Positions 46,703-55,717 are shown, counted from the stretch's first letter. The stretch: 64,000 nt of DNA from G965230065 sp965230065 (GCA_965230065.1 OZ245942.1:682001-746000); one strand, 5' to 3'. Made by a program: numbers and translations. Notes: generated by a model not told the origin, from the letters alone.

Positions 46703-47491
46703 TCAACGTAAATACTTTAACTGTACAATTTCTTTAGACGAAAGAAACCGCCACTTACCTCGTGGCAAGTCTTTTTTGGTAAGCCCGGCATATACAACCC
46801 GGTCAAGTTTGATGACTTCATACCCCAGATGTTCAAATATTCTCCGCACAATCCTGTTTTTTCCTATATGTATTTCCAATCCAAGTTTTGTCTGTTTATC
46901 GTCGACAATTGCAATCTGATCTATCTGTACCGGGCCATCTTCCAGTGTAATTCCTTCTACTATTTTGTAGAAATCTTCCTCAGAAATGGGCTTATCAATT
47001 TCTACTTCATATATCTTTTTTATCTCATGAGAGGGGTGCGCTAATTTTTTTGCCAGGTCCCCGTCATTCGTCAGCAATAAAAGCCCCGTAGTATTTCGGT
47101 CAAGCCTGCCTACCGGATAAATACGCTCTTTGGTTGCTTTAGCAACCAGTTGCATTACCGTTTTGCGGTTCCTGGGGTCTTTGGTAGTCGTAATAAAATC
47201 CTTTGGTTTGTTGAGCAGTATGTATACCTGCTTCTCTGGTTTCAGGGCTTTTCCTTTATATTTCACTTTGTCAGCAGGATGCACTTTATAGCCAAGTTCA
47301 CTAACAATCTTTCCATTGATAGTAATTTCCCCATTTTGAATAAGTAAATCGGCTTCTCTTCGAGAACATACTCCTGCATTGGCAATGTATTTATTAAGCC
47401 GAATGAGAGATTCAGCCTCCTTAGGTGAGGAATCCTGCTTTTGCTGCCTATTTGTATTTTTATATTTCTTTCCCATAAATTGCTTTTTCAT
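46703..47491 (-). CDS. RluB/RsuA-family pseudouridine synthase with S4 domain
   Basis: The protein has 262 residues. An N-terminal basic, low-complexity stretch (1-30) is followed by an S4 RNA-binding domain (IRLNKYIANAGVCSRREAD; about 31-90) and the catalytic domain with Asp in GRLDRNTTGLLLLTNDGDLA. It converts a specific uridine to pseudouridine in ribosomal RNA (23S or 16S). It is transcribed toward the DUF1501 gene (convergent) and away from the polysaccharide glycosyltransferase. Which rRNA site it modifies cannot be told from this sequence. Confidence 0.93.
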   Translation of the reverse strand: MKKQFMGKKYKNTNRQQKQDSSPKEAESLIRLNKYIANAGVCSRREADLLIQNGEITINGKIVSELGYKVHPADKVKYKGKALKPEKQVYILLNKPKDFITTTKDPRNRKTVMQLVAKATKERIYPVGRLDRNTTGLLLLTNDGDLAKKLAHPSHEIKKIYEVEIDKPISEEDFYKIVEGITLEDGPVQIDQIAIVDDKQTKLGLEIHIGKNRIVRRIFEHLGYEVIKLDRVVYAGLTKKDLPRGKWRFLSSKEIVQLKYLR

Positions 47492-48081
47492 TTTCTTCTT
47501 TATATTTGCAGGTGAAATGAAGCGGGTATTCTAAGTTTTGTTTTTACATGCAAAAAATTAGTTTTATCCCGTTTGGTTTGTCTTATATTTAATATATTTG
47601 CCTTAAGTATAAACAATTGTTAAAAAAACACGCTATTGCCTATAATATCCACAACATTTGCGTAACCATTGATTATTGTGTTTTAATGATTTTTCTTTAA
47701 ACATTGTAAGTTTTATTAATTACTTTGCCATTTTATGATACGCACATGTTACTATTTAGAAGCTTTTTTGTGCTGCTAAATTTTTAAAGTTTCTTCTTCA
47801 GCCGTATTTAGCAAGTTTAATACTAGTAAATCATAATTCGTTCATTCTTAATGTAAGAACAACATAAGTAATATTTAAATCATCTGAAATTTATTTTTAG
47901 TATGCTATCTTCTAATTTTGAAGCAAAATATTACTTGATATTATCGACGCTTGCATCATTATTGCATTGAGGTGTCGCGAAGTAATAGATTTTACTAAAT
48001 ATTTTTAAAGAATTCTTGATTATTTGTTTCGGCAAGAATTAATACTAATAATTGATTAAAACCTAAGACTGCTTACATCAA
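47492..48081. other. 590-base intergenic region with promoter boxes and hairpins
   Basis: This A/T-rich gap between divergent genes contains no convincing open frame. It holds two exact -7 boxes on the plus strand: TATATTTG at 47593-47600, with TTTG 17 bases upstream (47572-47575), and TAATTTTG at 47913-47920. A small palindrome TTCTTA-ATG-TAAGAA is at 47845-47859, and a larger stem-loop at 47929-47987. It is the control region for the downstream polyprenyl sugar transferase gene and could include a small RNA starting near 47607. Confidence 0.5.
47929..47987 (+). promoter_or_regulatory. Stem-loop at the 5' end of the predicted wcaJ-like leader
   Basis: TATTACTT (47929-47936) pairs with AAGTAATA (47980-47987), with an inner CGAC/GTCG pair (47945-47948, 47974-47977). 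Transcription from the TAATTTTG box (47913-47920) would start near 47927, so the structure would form at the very 5' end of the leader, about 155 bases before the coding start. This may be a cis-regulatory element or a stability structure. Not a known riboswitch class that could be recognised. Confidence 0.4.
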
Positions 48082-49464
48082 ATGCCCAGCAGAAATTCCG
48101 GTTACATTAAGTTCGTTTTTGGATTAGGAGATGCTTTATTGCTTAACATCGCTTTTGTTATAGCGTATCTTCTAAAGTTTCACTTATTCACAGGATTGGT
48201 GGTCCCCCCCTATCTTGAGTTATGGATCCTCGTGAATGTATTCTGGGCTGTACTGGTTGTAGCATTTAAACCCTATAATGTAGCCCGTACTACCAGTCTT
48301 AAATCTTTGCTTAAGCGGCATTATGCACTGGTACTGATCCATTTGCTACTAATAACTGCTTTTTGTTTCTGGAACAAAGCATTTTATTACTCCAGGGTTC
48401 AGCTTATCTACTTCTTTTTATCCTTTTCATTTTTCTTTTCTGTTTGGCGGCTTGTGTTTGTGTATTCACTGGGCATCCTTCGTGCAAAAGGATACAACAT
48501 TAAAAGAGTAGTAGTGGTGGGATATGATAAACTTACGAAAAAATTGGTAACACATTTTGAAGAGCACCCTGAATATGGGTATAGAGTGTCTGGAGTTTTT
48601 GGCCAGAATGGTAATGACAAAAGTTCATACGAAGATTATATTACACAAATTAAGCAACACGCAATCGATAATAAAATTGATGAGATTTATTGCTGCCTTC
48701 CTTATATGGAATATAAGCACATGAAAAACCTTGTCAATTTTGGGCATCAGCACACGATAAAAATTAAACTGACAGGTGATTTCCATGGATTGCCACTTGA
48801 AGGGTTTAAGCCCGAAAGCTATGGCACCATTCCAGTATTTCACATTACCTCTGTACCGCTGGATGACTGGAAAAACAGGTTCATCAAACGCTGCTTTGAT
48901 ATTGGTTTTGCTTCCCTTGTTTTGTTCTTCATTTGCTCCTGGCTGTTTCCTCTGATTGCTTTGGCTATTAAAGCAACTTCAAGAGGCCCTATTTTGTTTA
49001 AGCAAAAAAGAACAGGTTTGAACAATAATGTCTTTTATTGCTGGAAATTCCGAACAATGTTTGTAAACAATCAAGCAGATTGTAAACAAGCCACTAAAAA
49101 TGACCCCAGGATTACTCCTATAGGCGCTCTGTTGCGTAAAGCCAGTTTGGATGAACTCCCTCAGTTTATCAATGTATTGATGGGGAAAATGTCTGTAGTG
49201 GGCCCACGACCTCATCCTGTACAACTAAATGAAGAGTTTTCTCCCATCATATGTAAATTTGACCACAGGCATGCTGTTAAGCCCGGTATTACCGGATTAG
49301 CCCAAGCCAAAGGTTACAGAGGAGAAACTTCTACATTTGAGATGATGAATAACCGGGTACGCTTAGATCTTTTTTATATTGAAAAATGGTTCTTTGTACT
49401 TGATATCAAAATAATTTTTCTCACCATTTTCTCTCTGATGCGCGGGCAGGAAAACGCATATTAA
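48082..49464 (+). CDS. Polyprenyl glycosylphosphotransferase (undecaprenyl-phosphate sugar transferase, WcaJ-like)
   Basis: The protein has 460 residues. Four to five N-terminal membrane helices (about 10-135) precede a CoA-binding-like cytoplasmic domain (about 145-235) with VVVGYDKLTKKLV. A further membrane helix (near 272-296) precedes the catalytic Bac_transf domain, with RCFDIGFASLVL, then FRTMFVNNQAD, and the RKASLDELPQFINVLMGKMS and VGPRPHPV motifs. It loads the first sugar-1-phosphate onto undecaprenyl phosphate to begin exopolysaccharide repeat synthesis. It stands alone with a long upstream control region. The sugar is probably glucose or galactose, as in most relatives. Confidence 0.92.
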   Translation: MPSRNSGYIKFVFGLGDALLLNIAFVIAYLLKFHLFTGLVVPPYLELWILVNVFWAVLVVAFKPYNVARTTSLKSLLKRHYALVLIHLLLITAFCFWNKAFYYSRVQLIYFFLSFSFFFSVWRLVFVYSLGILRAKGYNIKRVVVVGYDKLTKKLVTHFEEHPEYGYRVSGVFGQNGNDKSSYEDYITQIKQHAIDNKIDEIYCCLPYMEYKHMKNLVNFGHQHTIKIKLTGDFHGLPLEGFKPESYGTIPVFHITSVPLDDWKNRFIKRCFDIGFASLVLFFICSWLFPLIALAIKATSRGPILFKQKRTGLNNNVFYCWKFRTMFVNNQADCKQATKNDPRITPIGALLRKASLDELPQFINVLMGKMSVVGPRPHPVQLNEEFSPIICKFDHRHAVKPGITGLAQAKGYRGETSTFEMMNNRVRLDLFYIEKWFFVLDIKIIFLTIFSLMRGQENAY

Positions 49465-49472
49465 TTAATGCC

Positions 49473-50648
49473 CTAGAGTATCAACCCGGCCAGAAGCCCT
49501 CCCAGAATGATGAATGGGGATGGTATGTTGGTATAGCGCAACAGGCATGCTGTTCCTACCATAAAAAACACATTGAAAGCATTGGTTTCTAAAGGCTCGA
49601 ATAACAGCACTGCAGCAGCAATTACCATCCCGGAACTGGCTGCAATAATTCCCTCAAGCGAGGCCTTTACAGCACGGTACTTCTTCAACGATTCCCAAAA
49701 ACGTATGATAAAAAAGATCAGTAAAGTACCCGGCAAAAAAATACCAGCAGCTGCACACAGCGCACCTAATATTTCGTTGCCAATTCCATACTCCCGCATT
49801 GAAAGAGCCCCCATGTAGGCACTGAAAGAAAAGACCGGGCCGGGAACAGCCTGCACCATCGCATAACCTGACAAAAACTCCTGGGATGTAAGGTAGTTTT
49901 TAAACTCTACAAACTCGGTATATAACAAAGGAATCAATACTTGTCCCCCTCCAAAAACCAAGCTGCCAGACCGATAAAAATTTTCAAATAACCGAATAGG
50001 AAGGTCACGGGTAATGCCCCCCAAAATTGCTGCCGATACAAACACCCCTCCCCACAAAAAGAAATTTCCCCAGTATATCACCAGCTTCCCTTTCTCCTCC
50101 TTTGGCTGGTTTCTATATTTACTGGCAGTTACCAACCCTGATAATACCAGTAATACAGGAAAAACATAAGGGGTTCTGATGAAATAACAAACGATTGCCG
50201 AAATACCCATTAATGTATATCCCGATTTGGTATTAACCACTTTACGGCTGATGGTGTAAGCCCCATACGCTACAAAACCCACTGCCATCGGTTGTATAAA
50301 CTTGGTGAAAGAAAGAGAAATGTCCTTTTCCTGAAACCTGCTCATGATAAGTGCGAAAGTTGTCATAGCAGTTACAGCCGGGATACACCAAACTAATAAT
50401 GTGAGATATGCCAACTTAGCACCTCCAATCCGATAGCCAACAGCGGTTAAGGTTTGGGTAGAGGTTGGGCCTGGAAGAATTTGACATAAAGCATATAGTT
50501 CCAATAGATCGTGTTCTGACAAATACCTTCTTTTCTCAACCAATACCTTAAGAAACAGCGCTATATGTGCCTGCGGCCCACCGAAACTCCCCAGCGTAAT
50601 AGTGAGAATATCTTTTAAAAAGATGTAATATCGAACGCGACGGATCAA
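49473..50648 (-). CDS. chrA: Chromate transporter (CHR family)
   Basis: The protein has 391 residues and consists of two homologous membrane halves, each starting with a CHR signature (SFGGPQAHIALFL near residue 20; GSLVFGGGQVLIPLLYTEF near residue 230). The LPGPTSTQT motif near residue 75 and a similar VPGPVFSFS motif near 265 are typical. About eleven membrane helices are seen. It extrudes chromate from the cytoplasm and may also export sulfate. It ends 9 bases from the convergent sugar transferase gene. Confidence 0.92.
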   Translation of the reverse strand: MIRRVRYYIFLKDILTITLGSFGGPQAHIALFLKVLVEKRRYLSEHDLLELYALCQILPGPTSTQTLTAVGYRIGGAKLAYLTLLVWCIPAVTAMTTFALIMSRFQEKDISLSFTKFIQPMAVGFVAYGAYTISRKVVNTKSGYTLMGISAIVCYFIRTPYVFPVLLVLSGLVTASKYRNQPKEEKGKLVIYWGNFFLWGGVFVSAAILGGITRDLPIRLFENFYRSGSLVFGGGQVLIPLLYTEFVEFKNYLTSQEFLSGYAMVQAVPGPVFSFSAYMGALSMREYGIGNEILGALCAAAGIFLPGTLLIFFIIRFWESLKKYRAVKASLEGIIAASSGMVIAAAVLLFEPLETNAFNVFFMVGTACLLRYTNIPSPFIILGGLLAGLIL

Positions 50649-50702
50649 AGCAATCTATTAGGTTGGTAAGGAGAATAGCACCGGGCCAGCCTCGTATGGT
50701 AT

Positions 50703-51662
50703 TTATTTTTTAAGTCCAATTTCAGCCAAACGCTCTTCCAAAAACTCTCCAGCTGTCATGTCTGCATATTTTTTAGGATGGGCTTCGTCCACACAACTTT
50801 CTAAACATGTTAAGTCCATATCAGAACGCGGGTGCATAAAGAATGGCATAGAATAACGGGAGGTGCCCATTTTTTCACGTGGAGGATTTACTACCCGATG
50901 AACGGTGGATTTTAATTTATCATTGGTAAGCCTTGCCAGCATATCACCTACATTTACCACAATCTGATCAGGAAGAGCCGTAATAGAAATCCATCGATTA
51001 TCCCTGCGAAGCACCTGTAAGCCCTCGGCACTGGCGCCCATCAGCAGGGTAATCAGATTGATATCTCCATGTTCAGCAGCACGTACAGCATCCTCAGGAA
51101 TGGTATCGGGGTTCTCGATAGGATAATAATGAATAGGCCGTAAGATACTATTCCCATGATGCACTTTATCTGTAAAATAATCGCTGGGTAGGTTTAAATA
51201 AATCGCTATAGCTGACAATAACTCTTTTCCTGTATTTTCAAGGGTTTGGTATACATTCACCCCAATTTCTTGCATTTCCGGTATTTCATCAGGCCAGATA
51301 TTTTCCGGATACAATGCGTTATTTTTTACAGGCTGGCCGATATGATAAAACTCTTTCAAGTCTCCGGTATTCCGTCCTTTGGCATGTTCTTTTCCCTTAC
51401 CAATATAACCTCTTTGACCAAACAGCTCTTTTAATTCATACTTTTGCTTTACTTCTTCCGGAAGGGAAAAAAAACGCTCAACTACATCATAGAGGTTTTT
51501 AGTTAGTGCATCGGTAAGGCCATGGTTTTTGATGGCAACAAAGCCAATGTTCGTAAAAGCTTCACCCAATGCCTCAACAAAAGCTTTTTGCTGCTGCTCA
51601 TTTCCTGAGCGAAACTCAGCCAGGTCAAGTGATGGAATTTGATCAAACAGTTTGCGATTCAT
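50703..51662 (-). CDS. Isopenicillin N synthase-like 2-oxoglutarate/iron(II) dioxygenase
   Basis: The protein has 319 residues from the ATG at 51662 (MNRKLFDQIP). An alternative start at 51734 adds 24 residues that run over the divergent promoter and are not domain-like. The DIOX_N domain (about 10-115) and the 2OG-FeII core are seen, with metal ligands in the HGDINLIT motif and the later HRVVNP, and the 2OG-binding RYSMPFF motif. Family members oxidise small metabolites; no substrate can be predicted. It is divergent from the lipoprotein gene at 51755. Similar proteins occur widely in Bacteroidota. Confidence 0.88.
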   Translation of the reverse strand: MNRKLFDQIPSLDLAEFRSGNEQQQKAFVEALGEAFTNIGFVAIKNHGLTDALTKNLYDVVERFFSLPEEVKQKYELKELFGQRGYIGKGKEHAKGRNTGDLKEFYHIGQPVKNNALYPENIWPDEIPEMQEIGVNVYQTLENTGKELLSAIAIYLNLPSDYFTDKVHHGNSILRPIHYYPIENPDTIPEDAVRAAEHGDINLITLLMGASAEGLQVLRRDNRWISITALPDQIVVNVGDMLARLTNDKLKSTVHRVVNPPREKMGTSRYSMPFFMHPRSDMDLTCLESCVDEAHPKKYADMTAGEFLEERLAEIGLKK

Positions 51663-51715
51663 CACGTTATTTCGTATTAAAGAGTAGGAATTATGAATTC
51701 GAGCAAAATTTACAA

Positions 51716-51723
51716 TAACTTTG
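51716..51723 (+). promoter_or_regulatory. Putative -7 box for the lipoprotein gene
   Basis: TAACTTTG (51716-51723) matches TAnnTTTG exactly. It gives a leader of about 25 bases before the ATG at 51755. No -33 TTG is at a suitable distance. Confidence 0.42.
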
Positions 51724-51754
51724 TAATTCAACAAACCTTAAACATTAATTAGCC

Positions 51755-52579
51755 ATGAAAAATCTATTTTTAGCATGTACAGCATTTTTACTTGCCACAC
51801 TTCTTTACAGCTGCGGCTCATCATCACAGCAAGAAGGACAAGAGGCGCAAACTGAAGAACAAACAACTGAGGAAACGCAACAGCCCGTTGTGCTTTCCGC
51901 AGCTCCTGACTCACCAGAATACATGGATGCTATTCTCCAGCTTAACAGCCCGCTGGACGGAGCGGAATTGCCTTCAGGGTCAATAGACTTTGATTACACA
52001 GTAACTAATTATGAATTAGGCATACAAACTCCTGACGCCAATGATAAACCATTGGCCAACTCGGGTAATGGGCAACATATCCACCTGATATTGAACAATG
52101 ACCCTTATTCTGCACACTATGAGCCTACATTTCAAAAAGAAATGGAAGATGGGCATTATGTAGCTTTGTCGTTCCTGTCACGCTCATATCATGAAAGTGT
52201 AAAAAACCCTGAAGCCTTTAGTGTAATACAATTTACCGTAGGCGATGCCGAAAGTGAAGATATTGACCTCACAGCCCCACACATGTTTTATAGCCGTCCT
52301 AAAGGCACTTATTCGGGAGCAGACACTGAAAAGCTTTTGCTGGATTTTTACTTAATAAATACAGATTTGAGCGAAGGTGGGAACCAGGTAAGAATAACCG
52401 TAAATGGAGATACTGAATTTACCGTTTCAGAATGGAAGCCTTACCTGCTGGAAAACCTGCCTATGGGAGAAAATACCATTAAACTTGAGCTATTGGATAG
52501 CGAAGGCAACCTTATAGACAGCCCACTGAACCCGGTAGAAAGAACAATCACGCTGGAAGAAGGGAATGTTCCCAGCTAA
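51755..52579 (+). CDS. Surface or periplasmic lipoprotein of unknown function
   Basis: The protein has 274 residues. The lipobox LLYSC gives a lipoprotein; the mature N-terminus is a long Ser/Gln/Glu-rich linker (about 21-47), which in Bacteroidota can favour surface export. The rest has two beta-rich segments (LDGAELPSGSIDFDYTVTNY and VRITVNGDTEFTVSEWKPY), with an HIHLILNNDPYSAHYEPT segment in between. No known enzyme family was recognised. It ends in a strong terminator and is a single-gene unit. Confidence 0.75.
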   Translation: MKNLFLACTAFLLATLLYSCGSSSQQEGQEAQTEEQTTEETQQPVVLSAAPDSPEYMDAILQLNSPLDGAELPSGSIDFDYTVTNYELGIQTPDANDKPLANSGNGQHIHLILNNDPYSAHYEPTFQKEMEDGHYVALSFLSRSYHESVKNPEAFSVIQFTVGDAESEDIDLTAPHMFYSRPKGTYSGADTEKLLLDFYLINTDLSEGGNQVRITVNGDTEFTVSEWKPYLLENLPMGENTIKLELLDSEGNLIDSPLNPVERTITLEEGNVPS

Positions 52580-52603
52580 TTTGGTAATTTCATTAAGACA
52601 TTT

Positions 52604-52645
52604 TAAAAGAGAGGGAGTCCATACAGAGCTTCCTCTTTTTTTATT
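52604..52645 (+). terminator. Rho-independent terminator after the lipoprotein gene
   Basis: AGAGGGAG (52610-52617) pairs with CTTCCTCT (52629-52636) with one G-U pair, followed by a run of T. It starts about 25 bases after the stop codon. Confidence 0.7.
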
Positions 52646-52771
52646 TTATCAGGCTCATGCCAAACAAAATATCGTCAACCAAAATATTCGCCCCAATCCG
52701 TTCTATCCTGAGGCAAAATTGATTAGTTTTACGCCCACATTTCGATTCTTTTAAGCAAACCAAAAAAACAA

Positions 52772-54037
52772 ATGAGTGAGCAAAAAATAACCATTCAAAA
52801 CGGAGAACTACAAGTACCTGATAACCCTACCATTCCTTTCATAGAAGGAGACGGCACTGGTGTTGATATCTGGCCTGCTGCCAAGCATGTGATTGAAGGA
52901 GCTGTAGAAAAAGCCTATGGTAGTGCCAAAAAAATTAACTGGAAAGAAGTATATGCCGGTGAAAAGGCATACAATAAAACCGGAGAGTGGTTACCACAAG
53001 CCACCCTGGATGCTTTTAAAGAATATCTGGTAGGTATTAAAGGCCCCCTCACCACGCCTGTAGGTGGAGGTATCCGTTCGTTGAACGTTGCTCTGCGCCA
53101 AATACTTGACCTGTACTGCTGCGTTCGGCCTGTAAGATGGTACAAAGGCACTCCCTCCCCTGTGAAAGACCCAAGCACCACCGATATGGTGATTTTCAGG
53201 GAAAATACCGAAGATATTTATGCTGGTATTGAATATATGAACGGAACGCCCGAATGTGATAAGGTAAAGAACTTCCTTATAAACGATATGGATGTTAAAA
53301 ATATTCGCTTTCCTAATACGGTTTCTCTTGGCGTAAAACCCGTGTCTGTAGAAGGTACCGAACGCCTGGTACGTGGTGCAATAGACTATGCTTTGAAACA
53401 CAATCTGCCTTCTGTTACTTTGGTACACAAAGGTAATATCATGAAATTTACCGAAGGTGCTTTCAAAAAATGGGGTTATGAACTGGCCGAGAGGGAATAT
53501 GGCGACAAGGTATTTACCTGGGCTGAATATGACCGGATTGTAGAGGAAAAAGGTAAAGATGCAGCTAACCAGGCACAATCTGAAGCTGAAAAAGCTGGTA
53601 AACTCATCGTTAAGGATGTAATTGCCGATGCTTTCTTGCAGCAAATATTGACAAGGCCTGCCGAATACTCTGTAATTGCTACCCTGAACCTGAATGGTGA
53701 TTATATTTCTGATGCATTAGCAGCAATTGTAGGTGGTATTGGTATCGCTCCCGGAGCAAATATCAATTATGCTACCGGACACGCTATATTTGAAGCCACA
53801 CATGGCACAGCACCCAAATATGCCGGACTGGATAAAGTAAATCCTGGTTCTGTAATTTTATCAGGCGCCATGATGTTAGACCATTTAGGATGGACAGAAG
53901 CCGGAGAGCTTATACGAAAAGGATTGGAAAAATCCATTGCCGCCAAAACAGTAACTTACGATTTTGAAAGGCTGATGGAAGGCTCAACCCTCCTCAAGTG
54001 CTCTGAATTTGGCGAGGCCATCGTGAAGAATATGTAA
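52772..54037 (+). CDS. icd: NADP-dependent isocitrate dehydrogenase
   Basis: The protein has 421 residues. It converts isocitrate to 2-oxoglutarate in the citric acid cycle. Motifs are visible: IPFIEGDGTGVDIW near residue 21, PVGGGIRSLNVALRQ near 95 with the Ser that is phosphorylated by the E. coli kinase, FRENTEDIYAGIEY near 145, and the C-terminal GDYISDALAAIVGGIGIAPGAN and ATHGTAPKYAG segments. The length is that of the E. coli-type homodimeric enzyme. It is followed by a strong terminator and appears to be a single-gene unit. Confidence 0.96.
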   Translation: MSEQKITIQNGELQVPDNPTIPFIEGDGTGVDIWPAAKHVIEGAVEKAYGSAKKINWKEVYAGEKAYNKTGEWLPQATLDAFKEYLVGIKGPLTTPVGGGIRSLNVALRQILDLYCCVRPVRWYKGTPSPVKDPSTTDMVIFRENTEDIYAGIEYMNGTPECDKVKNFLINDMDVKNIRFPNTVSLGVKPVSVEGTERLVRGAIDYALKHNLPSVTLVHKGNIMKFTEGAFKKWGYELAEREYGDKVFTWAEYDRIVEEKGKDAANQAQSEAEKAGKLIVKDVIADAFLQQILTRPAEYSVIATLNLNGDYISDALAAIVGGIGIAPGANINYATGHAIFEATHGTAPKYAGLDKVNPGSVILSGAMMLDHLGWTEAGELIRKGLEKSIAAKTVTYDFERLMEGSTLLKCSEFGEAIVKNM

Positions 54038-54064
54038 TCATTACTGATTGCAACAATTTTTAGG

Positions 54065-54103
54065 AAAGCAGGTGACAGTTTTTGTCATCTGCTTTTCTTT
54101 TAT
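54065..54103 (+). terminator. Rho-independent terminator after icd
   Basis: AAAGCAGGTGAC (54065-54076) pairs with GTCATCTGCTTT (54084-54095) with one G-U pair, a 7-base loop and a T-run. It lies 28 bases after the icd stop. This also argues that the next gene starts at 54124, not at the ATG at 54082 inside the hairpin. Confidence 0.85.
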
Positions 54104-54123
54104 TTGTGAAATTCTCTTGCAGT

Positions 54124-54822
54124 ATGAAAAAGTTATTTATCCTTATTTCCTTGTTTTGTGTTGCTTGTTCACCCAGTGCAGAAGAACTGGTACAGAAAGG
54201 AAAAGAACATTTGGACAAAGGCGAATACGAACAGGCTTTACAATACCTGGACCGCGCCGTTGAAAAAAACACTGATAATGCAGATGCACATAATGCCCAG
54301 GCTGTCGCTTATTTTGCCCTGGAAAAGTACGATTCCACAGTTCACCATTGTACACAGGCAATCATTATCGACAGCACATCATACAAACCTTTTTACAACA
54401 GGGCCAATGCCCTGCGCGAGTTGGGTGAGAATGAAAAAGCAATTGCTGATTATACAGAAGCCATCAGGCTGAATGCAAATGAGAAAGACATCTACATCAA
54501 CAGGGGTGTTACCTATTTCTTGCAGGAACAGCTGCAGCCCGCCATCAACGATCTGGAGTTTGCCCTTCGAATAGCCCCTACAGATCATATCGCTTATTTT
54601 AATTTGGGAAGGGTACAACTGAGACTTAACGAGTATGAAGAGGCAAGTTATAATTTCATGAAAGTAACCGAACACGCCCCTGCTTATGCCCCAGCCTATT
54701 TCTGGCTTGGTGTAGCCCAAAACCAACTTCAAAAAACAGAAGAAGCCTGCGTAACCCTAAAAAAAGCGCTCTCGCTGGGTTATCAGGATGCACAGGCTAT
54801 TATTGATGCTAATTGCAAATAA
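54124..54822 (+). CDS. TPR-repeat lipoprotein
   Basis: The protein has 232 residues from the ATG at 54124. The signal peptide has a Cys near residue 15 (FCVACS), compatible with a lipoprotein. Five to six TPR units follow (VQKGKEHLDKGEYEQALQYL; AHNAQAVAYFALEKYDSTVH; PFYNRANALRELGENEKAIAD; IYINRGVTYFLQEQLQPAIND; AYFNLGRVQLRLNEYEEASY; AYFWLGVAQNQLQKTEEACV). It probably works as a protein-interaction scaffold at the outer membrane or periplasm. It ends one base before the convergent small membrane protein. Confidence 0.85.
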   Translation: MKKLFILISLFCVACSPSAEELVQKGKEHLDKGEYEQALQYLDRAVEKNTDNADAHNAQAVAYFALEKYDSTVHHCTQAIIIDSTSYKPFYNRANALRELGENEKAIADYTEAIRLNANEKDIYINRGVTYFLQEQLQPAINDLEFALRIAPTDHIAYFNLGRVQLRLNEYEEASYNFMKVTEHAPAYAPAYFWLGVAQNQLQKTEEACVTLKKALSLGYQDAQAIIDANCK

Positions 54823-54984
54823 TCATTTTGTAGTGAATAATACCATGGCAAATGCAATAACGACCAACCAGAGTTTGTAGGGTGCAAGGGTAGGAATCAA
54901 TACAAACTGCATTTCCATCAATACAGCCAGTAAAACAATCAATACAGCAATTACTTTAATTAAAGAGCGGGTTTTTTGACTCAT
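54823..54984 (-). CDS. Small membrane protein, 53 residues
   Basis: The protein has 53 residues from the ATG at 54984 (MSQKTRSLIKV). Two hydrophobic segments (about 9-22 and 34-50) would give a two-helix membrane peptide. The frame is open further upstream, but that would run through a strong terminator hairpin at 55019-55040, so the shorter start is preferred. No function can be suggested. Confidence 0.55.
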   Translation of the reverse strand: MSQKTRSLIKVIAVLIVLLAVLMEMQFVLIPTLAPYKLWLVVIAFAMVLFTTK

Positions 54985-55008
54985 TGTGAAATAGTTTTGA
55001 TTTTGGGT

Positions 55009-55040
55009 AAAAAGAAAAACCCTCCTTATTGAAGGAGGGT
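55009..55040 (-). terminator. Strong terminator on the minus strand in a divergent gap
   Basis: ACCCTCCTT (55019-55027) pairs with AAGGAGGGT (55032-55040), a perfect 9-bp stem with a 4-base loop. On the minus strand the stem is followed by TTTTTCTTTTT (55019-55009). It lies upstream of the minus-strand small membrane protein gene and could be a transcript end or attenuator. Confidence 0.6.
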
Positions 55041-55044
55041 ATTC

Positions 55045-55074
55045 TTGTTTAAAACAGGTGTATGAATAAATTTG
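55045..55074 (+). promoter_or_regulatory. Promoter of the low-molecular-weight phosphatase gene
   Basis: TTG (55045-55047), 19 bases, TAAATTTG (55067-55074) is a full match to the Bacteroidota promoter. It gives a leader of about 100 bases before the ATG at 55183. Confidence 0.6.
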
Positions 55075-55182
55075 TGTTATGCATCTATATATACTACTTC
55101 CGGAAAAAAGGTAACCCAAGTACTAAAAAAAATTTATAAAAACTTTTTTTCTGCCATTTTCATCCAATTATTAAAAAAAACT

Positions 55183-55662
55183 ATGATAAAAGTCCTTTTT
55201 GTATGCCTGGGAAATATTTGTCGCTCTCCACTGGCCGAAGGTATTTTTAATAAGAGAGTAGAAGAACAATCCCTGAACCATGTGCTTAGCAGTGACTCTG
55301 TCGGCACTTCTGATTATCATATTGGTGAACCTGCCGACCGGCGCAGCATTCAAATTGCCCAACAAAACGAAATTACTATCAACCACAGGGGAAGGCAGTT
55401 TTCTGAGCAGGATTTTAAAGATTTTGATTATATCGTAGCCATGGACAGAAGTAATTATGAGCATATACGAGCCATGCAAAACAATGCAATTAATGAGCAT
55501 TACCGCCTTATGCTAATGCGTGATTTTGATGAGCAAAAAGATGAATCAGATGTACCCGACCCTTACTGGAGCGGAGCCGATGGTTTTCAGGAGGTCTTTA
55601 ATATTTTAGACCGTTCTATCCTCAATTTTTTAAAGTATATACAAATAGAGCATAAGTTGTGA
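55183..55662 (+). CDS. Low-molecular-weight protein-tyrosine phosphatase
   Basis: The protein has 159 residues from the ATG at 55183; the open frame continues upstream to 55072 but that part lies in the leader. The catalytic loop CLGNICRSPLAEG starts at C8 and the general acid lies in VPDPYWSG near residue 125. It removes phosphate from protein tyrosines, and in bacteria often regulates exopolysaccharide kinases. The next gene, fbp, is 55 bases away in the same direction, separated by a small hairpin. Confidence 0.93.
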   Translation: MIKVLFVCLGNICRSPLAEGIFNKRVEEQSLNHVLSSDSVGTSDYHIGEPADRRSIQIAQQNEITINHRGRQFSEQDFKDFDYIVAMDRSNYEHIRAMQNNAINEHYRLMLMRDFDEQKDESDVPDPYWSGADGFQEVFNILDRSILNFLKYIQIEHKL

Positions 55663-55717
55663 AATTCCTTTCTTTCAACTCCAGAAGGAATTATCTTTAT
55701 ATAAAAGCTGCAATAAC

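Noticed and set aside
52991..53644. Large open frame antisense to icd
   Set aside because: It lies entirely in the shadow of a well-supported gene and shows no domain features.
54082..54123. Upstream start for the TPR lipoprotein
   Set aside because: This part overlaps the icd terminator hairpin and gives no proper signal peptide.
55663..55692. Hairpin AATTCCTT/AAGGAATT as a terminator before fbp
   Set aside because: The stem is A/T-rich and no T-run follows; it may have no function.
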